A stretch of DNA of 64,000 nt. Origin: Bactericera cockerelli. Lineage: Eukaryota; Arthropoda; Insecta; Hemiptera; Triozidae. This document shows, in pieces, positions 23,913 to 34,416 of this stretch (the stretch's first letter is position 1; every line of letters begins with the position of its first letter). Position numbers and translations under genes: made by a program. The notes beneath the pieces were generated by a model. The model saw nothing but the letters and a program-made list of their open reading frames with translations. It ran no database searches and had not been told where the DNA came from. The stretch lies in NCBI GenBank assembly GCA_024516035.1, contig CM044961.1, forward strand, positions 16,605,756 to 16,669,755, given 5' to 3'.

Positions 23913-24836
23913 CTGCGTCAGTCACCGATAATGTGCTGCGTCACTCACCGAGAGTGTGATGCATCACTCACCAAGAGTGTGATGCGTCACTCACACAGAG
24001 TGTGATGCGTCACTCACCAAGAGTGTGCTGCGTCACTCACCGAGAGTGTGATGCGTCACTCACAGAGAGTGTGATGTGTCACTCACCGAGAGTGTGATGC
24101 GTCACTCACCGAGAGTGTGATGCGTCACTCACCCAGAGTATAATGCGTCACTCACAGAGAGTGTGCTGCGTCACTCACCGAGAGTGTGATGCGTCACTCA
24201 CCGAGAGTGTGATGCGTCACTCACCGATAGTATGCTGCGTCAGTCACCGAGAGTGTGATGCGTCACTCACCGAGAGTATGATGCGTCACTCACCGAGAGT
24301 GTGATGCGTCACTCACCGAGAGTATGATGGTCACTCACCGAGAGTGTGATGCGTCACTCACCGAGAGTATGATGCGTCACTCACCGAGAGTGTGATGCGT
24401 CACTCACCGAGAGTGTGATGCGTCACTCACCGAGAGTGTGATGCGTCACTCACCGAGAGTATGATGCGTCACTCACCGAGAGTGTGATGCGTCACTCACC
24501 GAGAGTGTGATGCGTCACTCACCGAGAGTGTGATGCGTCACTCACCGAGAGTGTGATGCGTCACTCACCGAGAGTGTGATGCGTCACTCACCGAGAGTAT
24601 GATGCGTCACTCACCGAGAGTGTGATGCGTCACTCACCGAGAGTATGATGCGTCACTCACCGAGAGTGTGATGCGTCACTCACCGAGAGTGTGATGCGTC
24701 ACTCACCGAGAGTGTGATGCGTCACTCACCGAGAGTGTGATGCGTCACTCACCGAGAGTATGATGCGTCACTCACCGAGAGTGTGATGCGTCACTCACCG
24801 ATAGTATGCTGCGTCACTCACCGATAGTATGCTGCG
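23913..24836 (-). repeat. 23-bp tandem array carrying a 5' splice site in every unit
   Basis: About 40 units on a 23-bp period. On the minus strand each is exon end (GACGCA..CA.ACT.TCG) plus donor GTGAGT. The unit nearest the gene is the real junction of the Kir gene 2 pore exon (TQHTIG / GTGAGT at 24822/24821). Next units differ only at a few sites (CAGCATACTATCG against CATCACACTCTCG). Nearly all units keep GTGAGT; a few have GTGAGT followed by altered flanks, and one unit is shortened near 24329. Confidence 0.95.
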
Positions 24837-25065
24837 TCTCGACGCTGAACAGAAAGCACGAGGTGAAGGAATGGATGGCGGTGACGCAGGGTTTCCATGT
24901 GGTATTAACCCTGTCATTGGCCAGGTTAACCCTGTCCAGGTCGCCATGGGTGTAAACGATGAGCCACCACACCACGGCGAACATGAGCCAGGACAGGAGG
25001 AAGTTGAGAGCGAACACCAGCAGCGTCCAGCGCCACTGAGCGTCCACCAGTGTTGTGAAGATGTC
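24822..25065 (-). CDS. Kir gene 2, M1 and pore-helix exon
   Basis: Acceptor GATTCCAG, then [16 protein letters not shown] (slide helix/M1 start), [20 protein letters not shown] (M1), [14 protein letters not shown] (turret), [20 protein letters not shown] (pore helix) and SVETQHTIG. The exon ends one base into the Gly codon at donor TCG/GTGAGT. The selectivity filter is therefore split, TIG here and YG in the exon at 21149-21423. The last 17 exon bases and the donor form the first unit of a tandem array of about 40 copies stretching into the intron. Reading through the donor gives a TGA two codons later, so use of any repeat donor would truncate the channel before the filter. Confidence 0.95.
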
Positions 25066-25079
25066 CTGGAATCGAAAGG

Positions 25080-27477
25080 GTTAATACTCACTGATTAATA
25101 CTTTGAATACAAAATAATAAAGATGGAGCAAGGGTTCTTTTTTTAATATTGTTACCTTTATTAATAATTCCATAAATGTTTGAAAATTAATTAATTTAGT
25201 GACTATTCTAAAAATACTATGTACCGTTCATTACTTTTTAATGTCGTAAATCTAATCTCTACATTCTTCTTATTATTTTATTCTAGTTTTTCCCAAACCC
25301 ACTTGTGGTCAGCGATGTTTTGATTAAGTTTTGTCCTCCACTGAATTGTTTCTGGTTAGTTTGTCATCCCTCTTCCAAATAATAATGATAATAATAAATC
25401 ATTTGTTTAATTTTTCATATTTTTTTTTATACAGAGGACCCATCCTAAGCCATTTTTATTTGTCTTCTAAGATGAGTGTTGTTTTTACATATTAGGGGAA
25501 AACATTCAGAAAAAATCCTGCTCTACTTTATCTCTCCAATTAAGCTTGTGCCTCCCTCTCTTTCTTCTTTCCTCCACCTACCTAAATTTTAACTTCACAT
25601 ATTTTTCATCTTAAATTTTGTTTTATTTTTACTTCCTTGAATTTTTCTTCCTAAAACCCCCTACCTTTAAAGTTCCTCGCGTAGACACATTTCTTACTCT
25701 ATCTCTCATTTGACTGACTACCACATAATAATAATAATACTCTTTAGTAGAAGGTAACCACCAGGCGAGGTGCTCGAAGCATTTTCTACCACCTAACCTT
25801 CAGAGTCTCATTATTATGTGGTCACAAACTCAAATTAATGAGGAAAAATTCATGCACTGGGTGGGATTCGAACCAACGAATCCCTACGCTACCTGGATTA
25901 CCAGAGTAGCGCCTTAACCACTTGACTACCAGTGCACATACAATCTCAAGAGCTAATAAATTCTGTCTTTACTGTGACCAAAATTTGGTTTTCAGAACTT
26001 CCAACATCCTAGGGCAGGATGCATAATTTGGTCATTCCATTCTTCCTAACACGAAAATATAAATGCTTTGAGCATTAACCTAGCCTGGTGGTTACCTTCC
26101 ACTAAAGAGTGTTATTATTATTCCACTCGTGACTTTCAATTTATTCTAAGTTATATTTTCCTTCAAGTCAAAGAGCAAAGGCAACTGAAACGAGATATTT
26201 GATAATCAAGAAGGGACACCAATATCTCGTTCCAGAAATACCCTAGGTAATAGTTAATCTCTCAGGTGCCAGACTTTACATTGTGAGCTCCTATGCCTCC
26301 CGTGTATATTGATGGGGATAGGTAGCTTTCTATTTTGAGACGCACCTATTGAGAGAATTTCTAGAAAGTAAATTTCGAACTAAAATTTGTCTTTGGATGA
26401 TATTCATTTTGAATAGTGACTTATTTTTCAGAATGGCAAGAGAAAAGCAATCCAATTATATTTCCTTTCTTTCTACTCTTCTTGTTAATTATACCAGGAA
26501 TTTCGTAATTTCGTTTCCAATCAGCAAAGGAGTTTCTGGGAAGTGAGAAAAAACTGTCAAGAGTAATATTCATGTACATCTGAAATTCATATACGTACAA
26601 TGTACATCTAGTACAACTTCTCACTCTTCTGTTTATACTGATTATACTGAATATTGAAGTTTCGGAACTGGTCTTGAAGTTTTTCAAATGGAGACATCAA
26701 TATCTTTATAAAACTCAGATCTCAAATACGCAAATGTGTACTAAAAAGCTATTGTTTTATATATCGAGTATTTATTCTTGTTTATTTACCAAAAATCTAA
26801 TATGTATTACAAATACTTCCAAGTTTCTTTGGCCAAGACAGAGGGAAATATTAATAAAACTTCCATCCTGATTCTTCCAAGAAACTTATTTCGTCTTCTT
26901 TTGACCTAAAGTTTCCTTCTGGGTGACCTTGAAGTTTCTCAGAATATCCTGATCCTCTCATAAGGCAAAAGTTTCTTTCATTTATTGAAGTGAAATGCAT
27001 CACTTCATTTCTAAGAAATTTTCATAATTTTTCATAGCAGTGGGGGAGTTCTATGTAGAACAAATAGGTCGAAGACGAGGGGATGTTATTTGTGCGAGTT
27101 GAAGTAAAGAGACGGAATTGTAAAGACGAAATTAGGAACATTAGCAAAACCATGGGTAGTTTTCAACTATGATTAAATACCTAGAATAAAATCTATGACG
27201 GCGAATTCTAGAGAATTTAACGGATGTTATCTATCTATGAAAAGAGAGAGAAAGCAGAATTTATTTACTAACAAACTGACAGCATCATTAAGGTTTGCCA
27301 TAAGTCGCAGTTCTAACAGGAATTATGTTTTGAAATAGGATATGATGGTTATTTCAGGATATTTGGTTTATAGAGGTGATTTGAATTATTCAATAGGATT
27401 CGTGTAACGCTGCCATAATAATTTCTTTAATGAAAAAATGAAACACTCATCTTAAAAAAAATATCTATAAAATAAAA
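25080..27477. other. Kir gene 2 intron, repeat remnants
   Basis: Holds the possible LINE remnant 25260-25720, a family-C SINE (25735-25937) and its tail fragment (26060-26121). From 26130 to 27470 I see no gene or element. Confidence 0.45.
25735..25937 (-). mobile_element. tRNA-derived SINE (family C)
   Basis: Minus-strand head GCACTGGTAGTCAAGTGGTT with A box, GTCTGGTAATCC-like centre, B box TGGTTCGAATCCC. The tail holds CTCTTTAGTAGAAGGTAACC (plus strand). It resembles Ser/Leu-type tRNA. Confidence 0.7.
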
Positions 27478-27945
27478 GAGTAGTTACTTGTATGAGTAAC
27501 CACCAGTGGCGACATTACCAGAGGGTCTGGCTGGGGGACGTTAAACAGGAGAAGACCAGTGTCTCGCTAGAGGACTATAAACAGAGAACAGACTAGCCAA
27601 CCCTTACAAGCCAGGCTAGCTTGCAGTTTCCTAAGGGTTTAATGGCTTGTACAGAAAAGTCCAAGTCCTCATGATGGTTGATCGCACATAGAAATATGTG
27701 GTTCAGGACGAGCCAACTTTGAAATAAAGTTGGCTGAAGACCATCACTCACCCCTCCAGCTGTAGCCAAGCTGGCTACAACAACAACAACAACACATTAC
27801 CAGAGTAAAAAGAATTCAATGTAATAGAATAATTCGAAAAGTAAAGGAGGCTCTTAGTAATACTGCGCTACCCACAAAAATTGTGAAGAGGCCTTGTTCT
27901 TCACCACGAAAAAAAACCTAACCAACCATCTTAGTTCCTCCTTCC
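27478..27945 (+). mobile_element. 5'-truncated family-B SINE split by a second SINE-like insert
   Basis: Family-B body (GTATGAGTAACCACCAGTGG ... CTCTTAGTAATACTGCGCTA) interrupted at the ACATTACCAGAG site by 27524-27793. Confidence 0.7.
27524..27793 (+). mobile_element. 270-bp insert with 12-bp target duplication
   Basis: Flanked by perfect ACATTACCAGAG repeats (27512-27523 and 27794-27805) and ending in (CAA)n, which indicates retroposition. Its 5' part (GGTCTGGCTGGGGGAC, AAGACCAGTG) resembles the tandem block at 23540-23640. The source RNA is not recognised. Confidence 0.75.
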
Positions 27946-28205
27946 TAATAAAGGTAGGTACTAAAAGTAAATTAAAGTCTAAGGGTTGTATGCAGAGTCC
28001 TCACTTTAGGGATGTCTGGGTCATTTGTCCCTTGAGCTGATTTTGTTACTCAGAGACGTTTGTTTAAAGTTTAAAGCGTCTGTGCGCATGTGCAATCAGA
28101 TGTTTCTTTAATAAATAACTGTCAAGGTCGAAGTATTCCCTATAGCAAGCTCGGGACAACCCTACAGTGAACCCTTTTTTTTATCAAGGGTGGTGCGGAA
28201 GAGAA

Positions 28206-28306
28206 TGCCGTTGGCATTAGCACCGCCCTTGATCAAGTTTTGTTTTCTTAATTTTAATATCTATGTATGAATATATTCTATGTCATTTGTAAATAAAACT
28301 TGATCC
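28206..28306. repeat. Inverted repeat, left arm, flanking a Kir exon
   Basis: TGCCGTTGGCATTAGCACCG ... AAATAAAACTTGAT. It pairs with 28848-28946. A short hairpin (ATCAAGGGTGGTGC / GCACCGCCCTTGAT) precedes it, and a 38-bp A run follows at 28313-28349. Confidence 0.75.
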
Positions 28307-28309
28307 AAC

Positions 28310-28351
<42 letters not shown>

Positions 28352-28410
28352 ATAGGGATTACAAAATCGTCTCTGCATACCAGCCTTTCCAAGGAAGAAG
28401 CTATATTTAC

Positions 28411-28525
28411 CTGCAGGTACCTCCGCCTCCTCTTAGCCACATTCTCTTGAACCACATTACAGTCTCCGTGCTTGAACACAACCCGCCTGCGAATGCGCCG
28501 GGAACTGAACCTCGTTTGGCGGTAT
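28411..28525 (-). CDS. Kir gene 2, N-terminal cytoplasmic exon
   Basis: Acceptor TTGATTTCAG, one base, then YRQTRFSSRRIRRRVVFKHG, DCNVVQENVAKRRRRYLQ, and donor CAG/GTAAAT. The 115-nt exon takes phase 2 in and gives phase 0 out, joining cleanly to [10 protein letters not shown] of the next exon. This is the conserved Kir N-terminal segment preceding M1. The upstream phase requirement is met by the exon at 47085-47158 and by the repeat consensus (but not the assembled copy) of the exon at 32435-32606. The exon sits between a pair of about 100-bp inverted repeats (28206-28306 and 28848-28946). Confidence 0.94.
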
Positions 28526-28847
28526 CTGAAATCAAAAGCAATAATGTAAAATGTAGACATCTCAAAAATCAAAAGCAAGTAAAATGTACGTAGATATCTA
28601 AAGAAAATTTTTTTTTTTTTAGTACTTTCAAAAGATTATTTTTTATTGAACAAATTCTTTCATCTTCATACCTAAATAAAATTTAAATGTAAAAAAGAAC
28701 TTATTAATAAAATAAAAATTAAGAACATGGCAAGTTTAAGTGGCCAATAATGCAAAGCATGTGTTAGGCCACTTTGAAAAATAAAGGAAATATCAATATA
28801 ATTATAGATAATTCTGTAAAAATGTAGATTATTATTAAACATATTAG

Positions 28848-28946
28848 ATCAAGTTTTATTTATTTACATAGAATTTATAGGTACATACATAGAAATTGAC
28901 ATTTATAAAACAAAACTTGATCAAGAGCGGTGCTAATGCCAACGGC
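28848..28946. repeat. Inverted repeat, right arm, flanking a Kir exon
   Basis: ATCAAGTTTTATTTATTTAC ... GGTGCTAATGCCAACGGCA, the inverse of 28206-28306. Confidence 0.75.
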
Positions 28947-30239
28947 AGTAGATATCTGAAACCATCAAATTCAAAATTTCGATCTTTGAAATTTAATAGA
29001 AATCATTAACTCAAAAAGTAAGTACATAATTATCTGAGATAAAAATGTAAAAATGTGCTTACCTACGTCATGCCATTTTCTTAGTGCACAGGCTCAGGGA
29101 AATATTAATTTAAATAATACCGTTATAATTTTTAATATTCACAAGGATAGACTCATTTTTGAGCTACATTTTTTTTTCTATTAGGCGTTTTAACTCTGTC
29201 ATTAGATATGTCGTTCGCGCCGATTCCTCTGGTGTATTATTATGTATAAGTTAAGCTACATTTATGAAAGGGTAAATAAGCATTTCCAATGTGTTGAGTT
29301 TACAAAGAATATGCATAGCTCTTAGATGGGGTAGATAGATGAAGAGGTATATCAAGCACATTGTCTCAGATCCAGAGTGGCGTAACACTGGCGGGGGACC
29401 ACCCACTAACAATGAACTTGAAACTTGCCCAAGAACAATAATGTTACGCTTTCCGCGAGCACAATCGATGATTTACGAGCAATTTTCTCTACCAAATTAC
29501 GGAAACTGAGATGAGAAGATTCGTGTCATGGAGGGCGCTCAACACGAAAAGGGTTGAAGTAGAAGACATAGGAGACGGGCGGAACAAGAGAAGAGCCAGT
29601 GGCGAAGACTTTGCCCGCTGCCCGTGTCATCGCGTCAACCCTTTCGGTGTCGGACTTTACAATGCCTGGAAACATGACTCCGAGGCTACGCAACTTTAAG
29701 ATTATTGAATCCATGTGTTTATCATTTCCAGCACTGATATTGGTCTTAACAAGGGGACTTCTCAGTCAAGTTGACCTACAAAAGGAGATAATAATTTATT
29801 ATTATTATTGAACTCTGTAAGACATGAAACCGATGGAAATTTGGTTTTTCAACACCTGATGTTCAAGATTTTATCTTAAACAGGTGGTTACCTCAGACAA
29901 AATAGACACCTCTGTTTATCTTCGTTTTATGGATAGGTACTGATTTAAATCCCAGTTGAGATGGATCCAACATAATTTTCACTATCGGTAAAGCATGTTG
30001 TAAGGCCTACCATAACCACAATAATCAGTTTTTCCAATCAAACGACTCGGCCGAGGTGTGAAGAACGCCTATACAAAGAAAGAGATTAATCTATTCGTGT
30101 GAATCAACGGTAGATATTCATCGTTGCGTGTACAGTAGGAAATTCAGAAATTTTTCAGTTTTACTTGCAGATTGCTAGTCTGCTAGATCTATGAATAAAT
30201 TTTACGGTATTTTTTTATACGGATTTATCACTCCACCCG
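28947..30239. other. Kir gene 2 intron
   Basis: AT-rich, except a GC-richer stretch at 29380-29690 with short open frames on both strands but no domain or good splice pair. A minus-strand TAG/GTAAGC donor near 29066 is noted. Confidence 0.4.
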
Positions 30240-30560
30240 AAAACTGGCCATCGACAGTGAAAAGCGGACCGTGGTACTACTCGTTTTGAACAATTGCCCA
30301 TTCGGATTGACGTCATTACAAATTAGACAGCCGCATACTCCCTGTTCTAATGACACCGAAGCAGCGGGACCCCCCTCCCCCCCTCCCGCCTGGGTCCCTT
30401 CAGATGATTGCCATGGGATATTAACCCTAACGGCCGCCCCTACCCCTCGCCCCCCCCCCCGCCTTGGGGCGTTAACCTGTTGGTGGTTCAGTGGGCGGAG
30501 CTTGAGTAGGGTAATCCAGTTTGTTCCGGATTTCTGTGAGCGTAGATTTCTCCCGATGCA
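30240..30560 (-). promoter_or_regulatory. GC-rich, CRE-containing putative regulatory region
   Basis: An island of G/C runs (30371-30400, 30447-30475) in AT-rich DNA, with a palindromic CRE core TGACGTCA (about 30308-30315) and a 15-base GC-box block identical to one at the MSALQ exon promoter (30490-30504). It lies about 1.8 kb upstream of the Kir gene 2 exon at 28411-28525, in the same orientation. It could be an internal promoter or enhancer. A minus-strand donor-like TAG/GTAAGC near 29066 might end an untranslated leader exon. Confidence 0.3.
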
Positions 30561-30823
30561 AAGATTTTCACTTATTATTATTTTTATTTTTTTTTCTACA
30601 TTAAGCTTTGATTTGGATTGACAATTCAGCTAACAAAAATTAGATTTTTGTTGTTTACCTATTATAACTTTTCTGAAAATTAGACGAAACAAATAATCAG
30701 TCGAAGCTGATTGTACCTGAATAGAAAATGCCGAGGTATAAGTTATACATAAGTCTCAACGCATCCCAAGTTAGTTTGTATTTAGACACAGTTGATGTAA
30801 ATCGACTAAGAGACGTCCAATAA

Positions 30824-31078
30824 TCTTAATATATAAATGTCAAAGACACTCACTGACCACTGACCACTGACCACTGACCACTGACTGATCATCGCTCTAC
30901 AGCCCAAACCGTAAGTCCTAGGAAGCTGAAATTTGGTAGGTAGCTTTGTCTTATAGTCTAGATGTGCAATAAGACGGGATTTTTCGAAACTCCCACTACA
31001 ACACCTGCCATTGGCGAAAAAGGATTTTTTGCTTTCACGGCCATGCCTCGGCCCGCAAAGCGGGCGACAGCCCGCTAG
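30824..31078 (+). mobile_element. Short non-autonomous Helitron
   Basis: 5' TCTTAATATATAAATG, (CACTGAC)n tract, CAGCCCAAACCGTAAG, GACGGGATTTTTCG, a GCCCGCAAAGCGGGC hairpin and terminal CTAG 13 nt later. Preceded by A and followed by T, as expected for Helitron insertion. Confidence 0.8.
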
Positions 31079-31689
31079 TAAAAAATAAAAACAAAATGAG
31101 TATGAAGAAACTCTTCGAATTTCTAAAATTTCCTCTCCTATTATAAACACGAATAGAAAAACAGCCAAACATCTCGGGGAACACTTTTTTCAACGAGGTA
31201 AATCCAGAATGGGTCAATTTGAAATGACTCAAGATGCCGCGTTCTTGTCTGGTTCAATTTTTTAAATGTATTTCAAAATGTTTCATACCTCCATATACCT
31301 GCTTGTATAGGATGTGCCAAATAGTTCGAGTTGAAAATATCGTTAGGTAGCCATAACGAATTTTAAGGACAAGTGAAATGACCCACTCATCAATGTACAT
31401 GTCCCAACATCCATTAGCGAAGTGGAATCGCTTTCAATTTAAATTTTCAATCAGTAGTATCAGTACTGTCTTGACGTTTTCCCTTTTAGACGAGGACGGC
31501 CATTTTGTTGCTACTGTTGTTTTATTTTGTAGACTCTAAAAAAAAATACAACAATTACAAATACTTTATTTATACTGCCGGCGCGGAGTAGGACTAAATA
31601 ATATCACACAAAAAAGTTGATAAGTACGCCATACGAGTATGAATTTTCTTGGATCTCGATAGTTTGATTGTTGATGCGATCCTAGTTTA

Positions 31690-32460
31690 TTATGAGTAGA
31701 AATGCGATGACTTACCTAGGAATCCTTGGATCTGGATAGTAGGATAGGCGGGTTCTAATCCTAGATTATTGTAGAAATGCGATGACTTACCTAGGAATCC
31801 TTGGATCTGGATAGTAGGACAGGTGGTTTCTAATCCGGTGAGGATTGTGTTGAGGGTTACCTAAGATAGAATGCGATGACTTACCTAGGAATCCTTGGAT
31901 CTGGATAGTATGACAGGCGGTTTCTAATCCTAGATATTATTTGAGTAGAAATGCGATGACTTACCTAGGAATCCTTGGATCTGGGTAAAAGGACAGACGG
32001 TTTCTAATCCTAGATTGTTATGAGTAGAAATGCGATGACTTACCTAGGAATCCTTGGATCTGGATAGTATGACAGGCGGTTTCTAATCCTAGATTATTAT
32101 TTGAGTAGAAATGCGATGACTTACCTAGGAATCCTTGGATCTGGATAGTAGGATAGGCGGGTTCTAATCCTAGATTATTGTAGAAATGCGATGACTTACC
32201 TAGGAATCCTTGGATCTGGATAGTAGGACAGGTGGTTTCTAATCCTAGATTGTTATGAGTAGAAATGCGATGACTTACCTAGGAATCCTTGGATCTGGAT
32301 AGTATGACAGGCGGTTTCTAATCCTAGATTATTATTTGAGTAGAAATGCGATGACTTACCTAGGAATCCCTGGATCTGGATAATAGGACAGAGGGTTCTA
32401 ATCCTAGATTGTTATGATAAATGCGATGACTTACCTAGGGATCCTTGGATTGGATAGTAG
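31690..32460 (-). repeat. ~74-bp tandem array, 10 copies, each with a GTAAGT donor
   Basis: Minus-strand unit: AG/GATTAGAA, then a copy of the end of the exon at 32435-32606 (CTATCCAGATCCAAGGATT), CCTAG/GTAAGT, then CATCGCATTTCTACTC. Donor copies fall near 31710, 31785, 31880, 31955, 32040, 32120, 32195, 32275, 32355 and 32430. The last is the exon's own donor. Unit length varies from about 72 to 95 bp, mainly in the AT-rich spacer. Confidence 0.95.
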
Positions 32461-32606
32461 GATAGGCGAGCTTCTAACATACTCGGAGGGTTAGGAGCTG
32501 GACGAATCTTGCCACTGCCTGTTCTACATTCACATTTATCAGAAAAGTTTGCAGGCAAGGAGGTTGTCATCAGTTTTTCGGGTTTACATTTACATTTTCC
32601 AGCCAT
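32435..32606 (-). CDS. Candidate alternative first coding exon of Kir gene 2
   Basis: ATG at 32606 (context AAAATGG) opens MAGKCKCKPEKLMTTSLPAN, then a cysteine-bearing middle part, ending MLEARLSYY plus a short end at a perfect donor CTAG/GTAAGT. The assembled exon ends in phase 1, but the next Kir exon (28525) needs phase 2. Compared with the nine tandem copies that follow, this exon lacks one base about 15 nt before the donor (ATTGG against the copies' ATCTGG on the plus strand, near 32451). Restoring that base would make the end read YYPDPRIPR and put it in frame. Thus it is a first-exon candidate damaged or mis-assembled by one base. The N-terminal sequence has no recognised domain. Confidence 0.6.
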
Positions 32607-32609
32607 TTT

Positions 32610-34416
32610 GACCTTTCACTGTTACTTCAGTATAAGTGCCAAAAATTGGGAACTTAAGAGCTGAGAATTAGGAACTTTGGTTTGAAGAATTGCCGAAAAT
32701 TAGGAACTTTTATTTTTTTTTTCACTTTATCAAGATTTTCGAGAAAAAAAAAACATACAACACTCATAATTGTGCTTTAAAAAACACCTCTTTTCTTCAG
32801 CAATCAGGGCCAACCAAAGATTTAAACCGCCCAAGTGCAGAAAATTCTTCAGGTGCCAAATAAATGGGTCTCTTACCCTAATTGATAACACAATGGTGGT
32901 ATACCTTTAAAATTTGTTTCAATAAAGGCCCACCATTTCTAGAGTAGAAAAACGAGAAACTATCTAATAATTCGGCAAAAGGAAACATATTCAGCTCTTT
33001 TTCTAAAAAGAAGTGTTTGATTGCGTTACTTTTTATATTTAATATGTATTAGAAAGTATAAAAATATTAGTATTTGGACACAAGCAGAATTAATGTCTCA
33101 TGTTGGATTTCACTCACACCTTGCTTGTGCAATTTAATTAATAAGGTCATTAGCCCATGCTCTGATTTATGTTAATTGCGATGCCGTCAACAGTTTGAAA
33201 GTAAAACGAATAGAGATTAACATAAGTGCATACAATACTCGTTCTTATTAGTGGACACTTGGCCAGAAATGTAAGCGAACGCACTATAATTTCCTGATAC
33301 AACTGCGGAAAAGCAGTAAAAGTCGACTCTATTACAAAGCAGAAGCACTTTTTTTTAAATATCAACATGTTGAAACAAAATCACTAATATCGGTTGACGG
33401 AATAGTGCTGTGTATAAATTTAGGTTTAACGCAAAATTAATAGACGAAATTAAAGTCAAATTTTGAATTAGAACTTACATTTCCCCATTTAAAACAATAG
33501 GCAAATTTTGAACTATGTAGGTATCTAATATGTATCCATAGTATTGCATAGCAAATATGTCTAATAATTTTGCCCTCAGTTTATCTTGAAATTTCACAAA
33601 GACTAAAGTTAATTTCAATTGAGACAATTATTTTTAACTATAAATTTACACTTTCTTTGATCTCATGTCCGACACAGAAACGTCTCTCGAATTTTAAACA
33701 AACCGAAATTAAGTTGATCCTTTTTTTTATCCAAAAGCAACAAACACTTAAGATACGTTGATGATCCGATCTTTAATTATTTTATTCACAAAATACTAAC
33801 TCCAATTAGACCGCACTTGATTGTCTTATCCAATGAAATCATTGGAAATCATGTTGTTTAAAAGCGACGTTAAAAAAGGATGTCTTACTATTATCAGTAT
33901 TACCATTCTTGAGGCTCAAAGGGGTGTCCGATATTTTATTAATTTTTACTTCTCCAATTTCAGAGATTCATATTGACGTCACTCAACGGTAGACTGAGCG
34001 ACTATCAGTTGCTTTATCATTTGAATAATGTTATCAGTCTCAAATGCCGATATGATAATCCTTGTATTGACGCATCTCCTGGTCACTCCTCACTGAACAA
34101 TTCTAAGGAAACTCCTCAATACCGGTTGTTGTTTTATCATTGAACAAGTAAACTGATTATTGTAATATCAGGACCTGATAGGAGGAATTATGGCACGACA
34201 CTTGTGGTTATAATGAAAACAATATTGAAATTTTCTTGGAAAATTACGATTAATTTCAAAGAATATGTTTTTTAATGGGTTATCAATTTGATCCAAAATA
34301 ACATCTACACAAATCATATTGAGGCAGCGAAAGTAAGTACATTATGTATAATTATGTTTCTGAAAAGAGTTTTTTGTGTAATGTTTTTTTTTATTATTAT
34401 AATATTTGTGTTAAAG
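32610..34416. other. No gene seen
   Basis: AT-rich DNA upstream of the MAGKCKC exon. The first 150 bp may be its leader; no TATA or GC box is seen. Confidence 0.45.

Noticed and set aside
23913..24836. CRISPR-like array
   Set aside because: Contiguous 23-bp units without unique spacers, in a eukaryotic intron; it is a tandem repeat derived from a splice junction.
30271..30621. 116-codon proline-rich frame
   Set aside because: Produced by C-runs in a GC-rich regulatory-like island; no domain.
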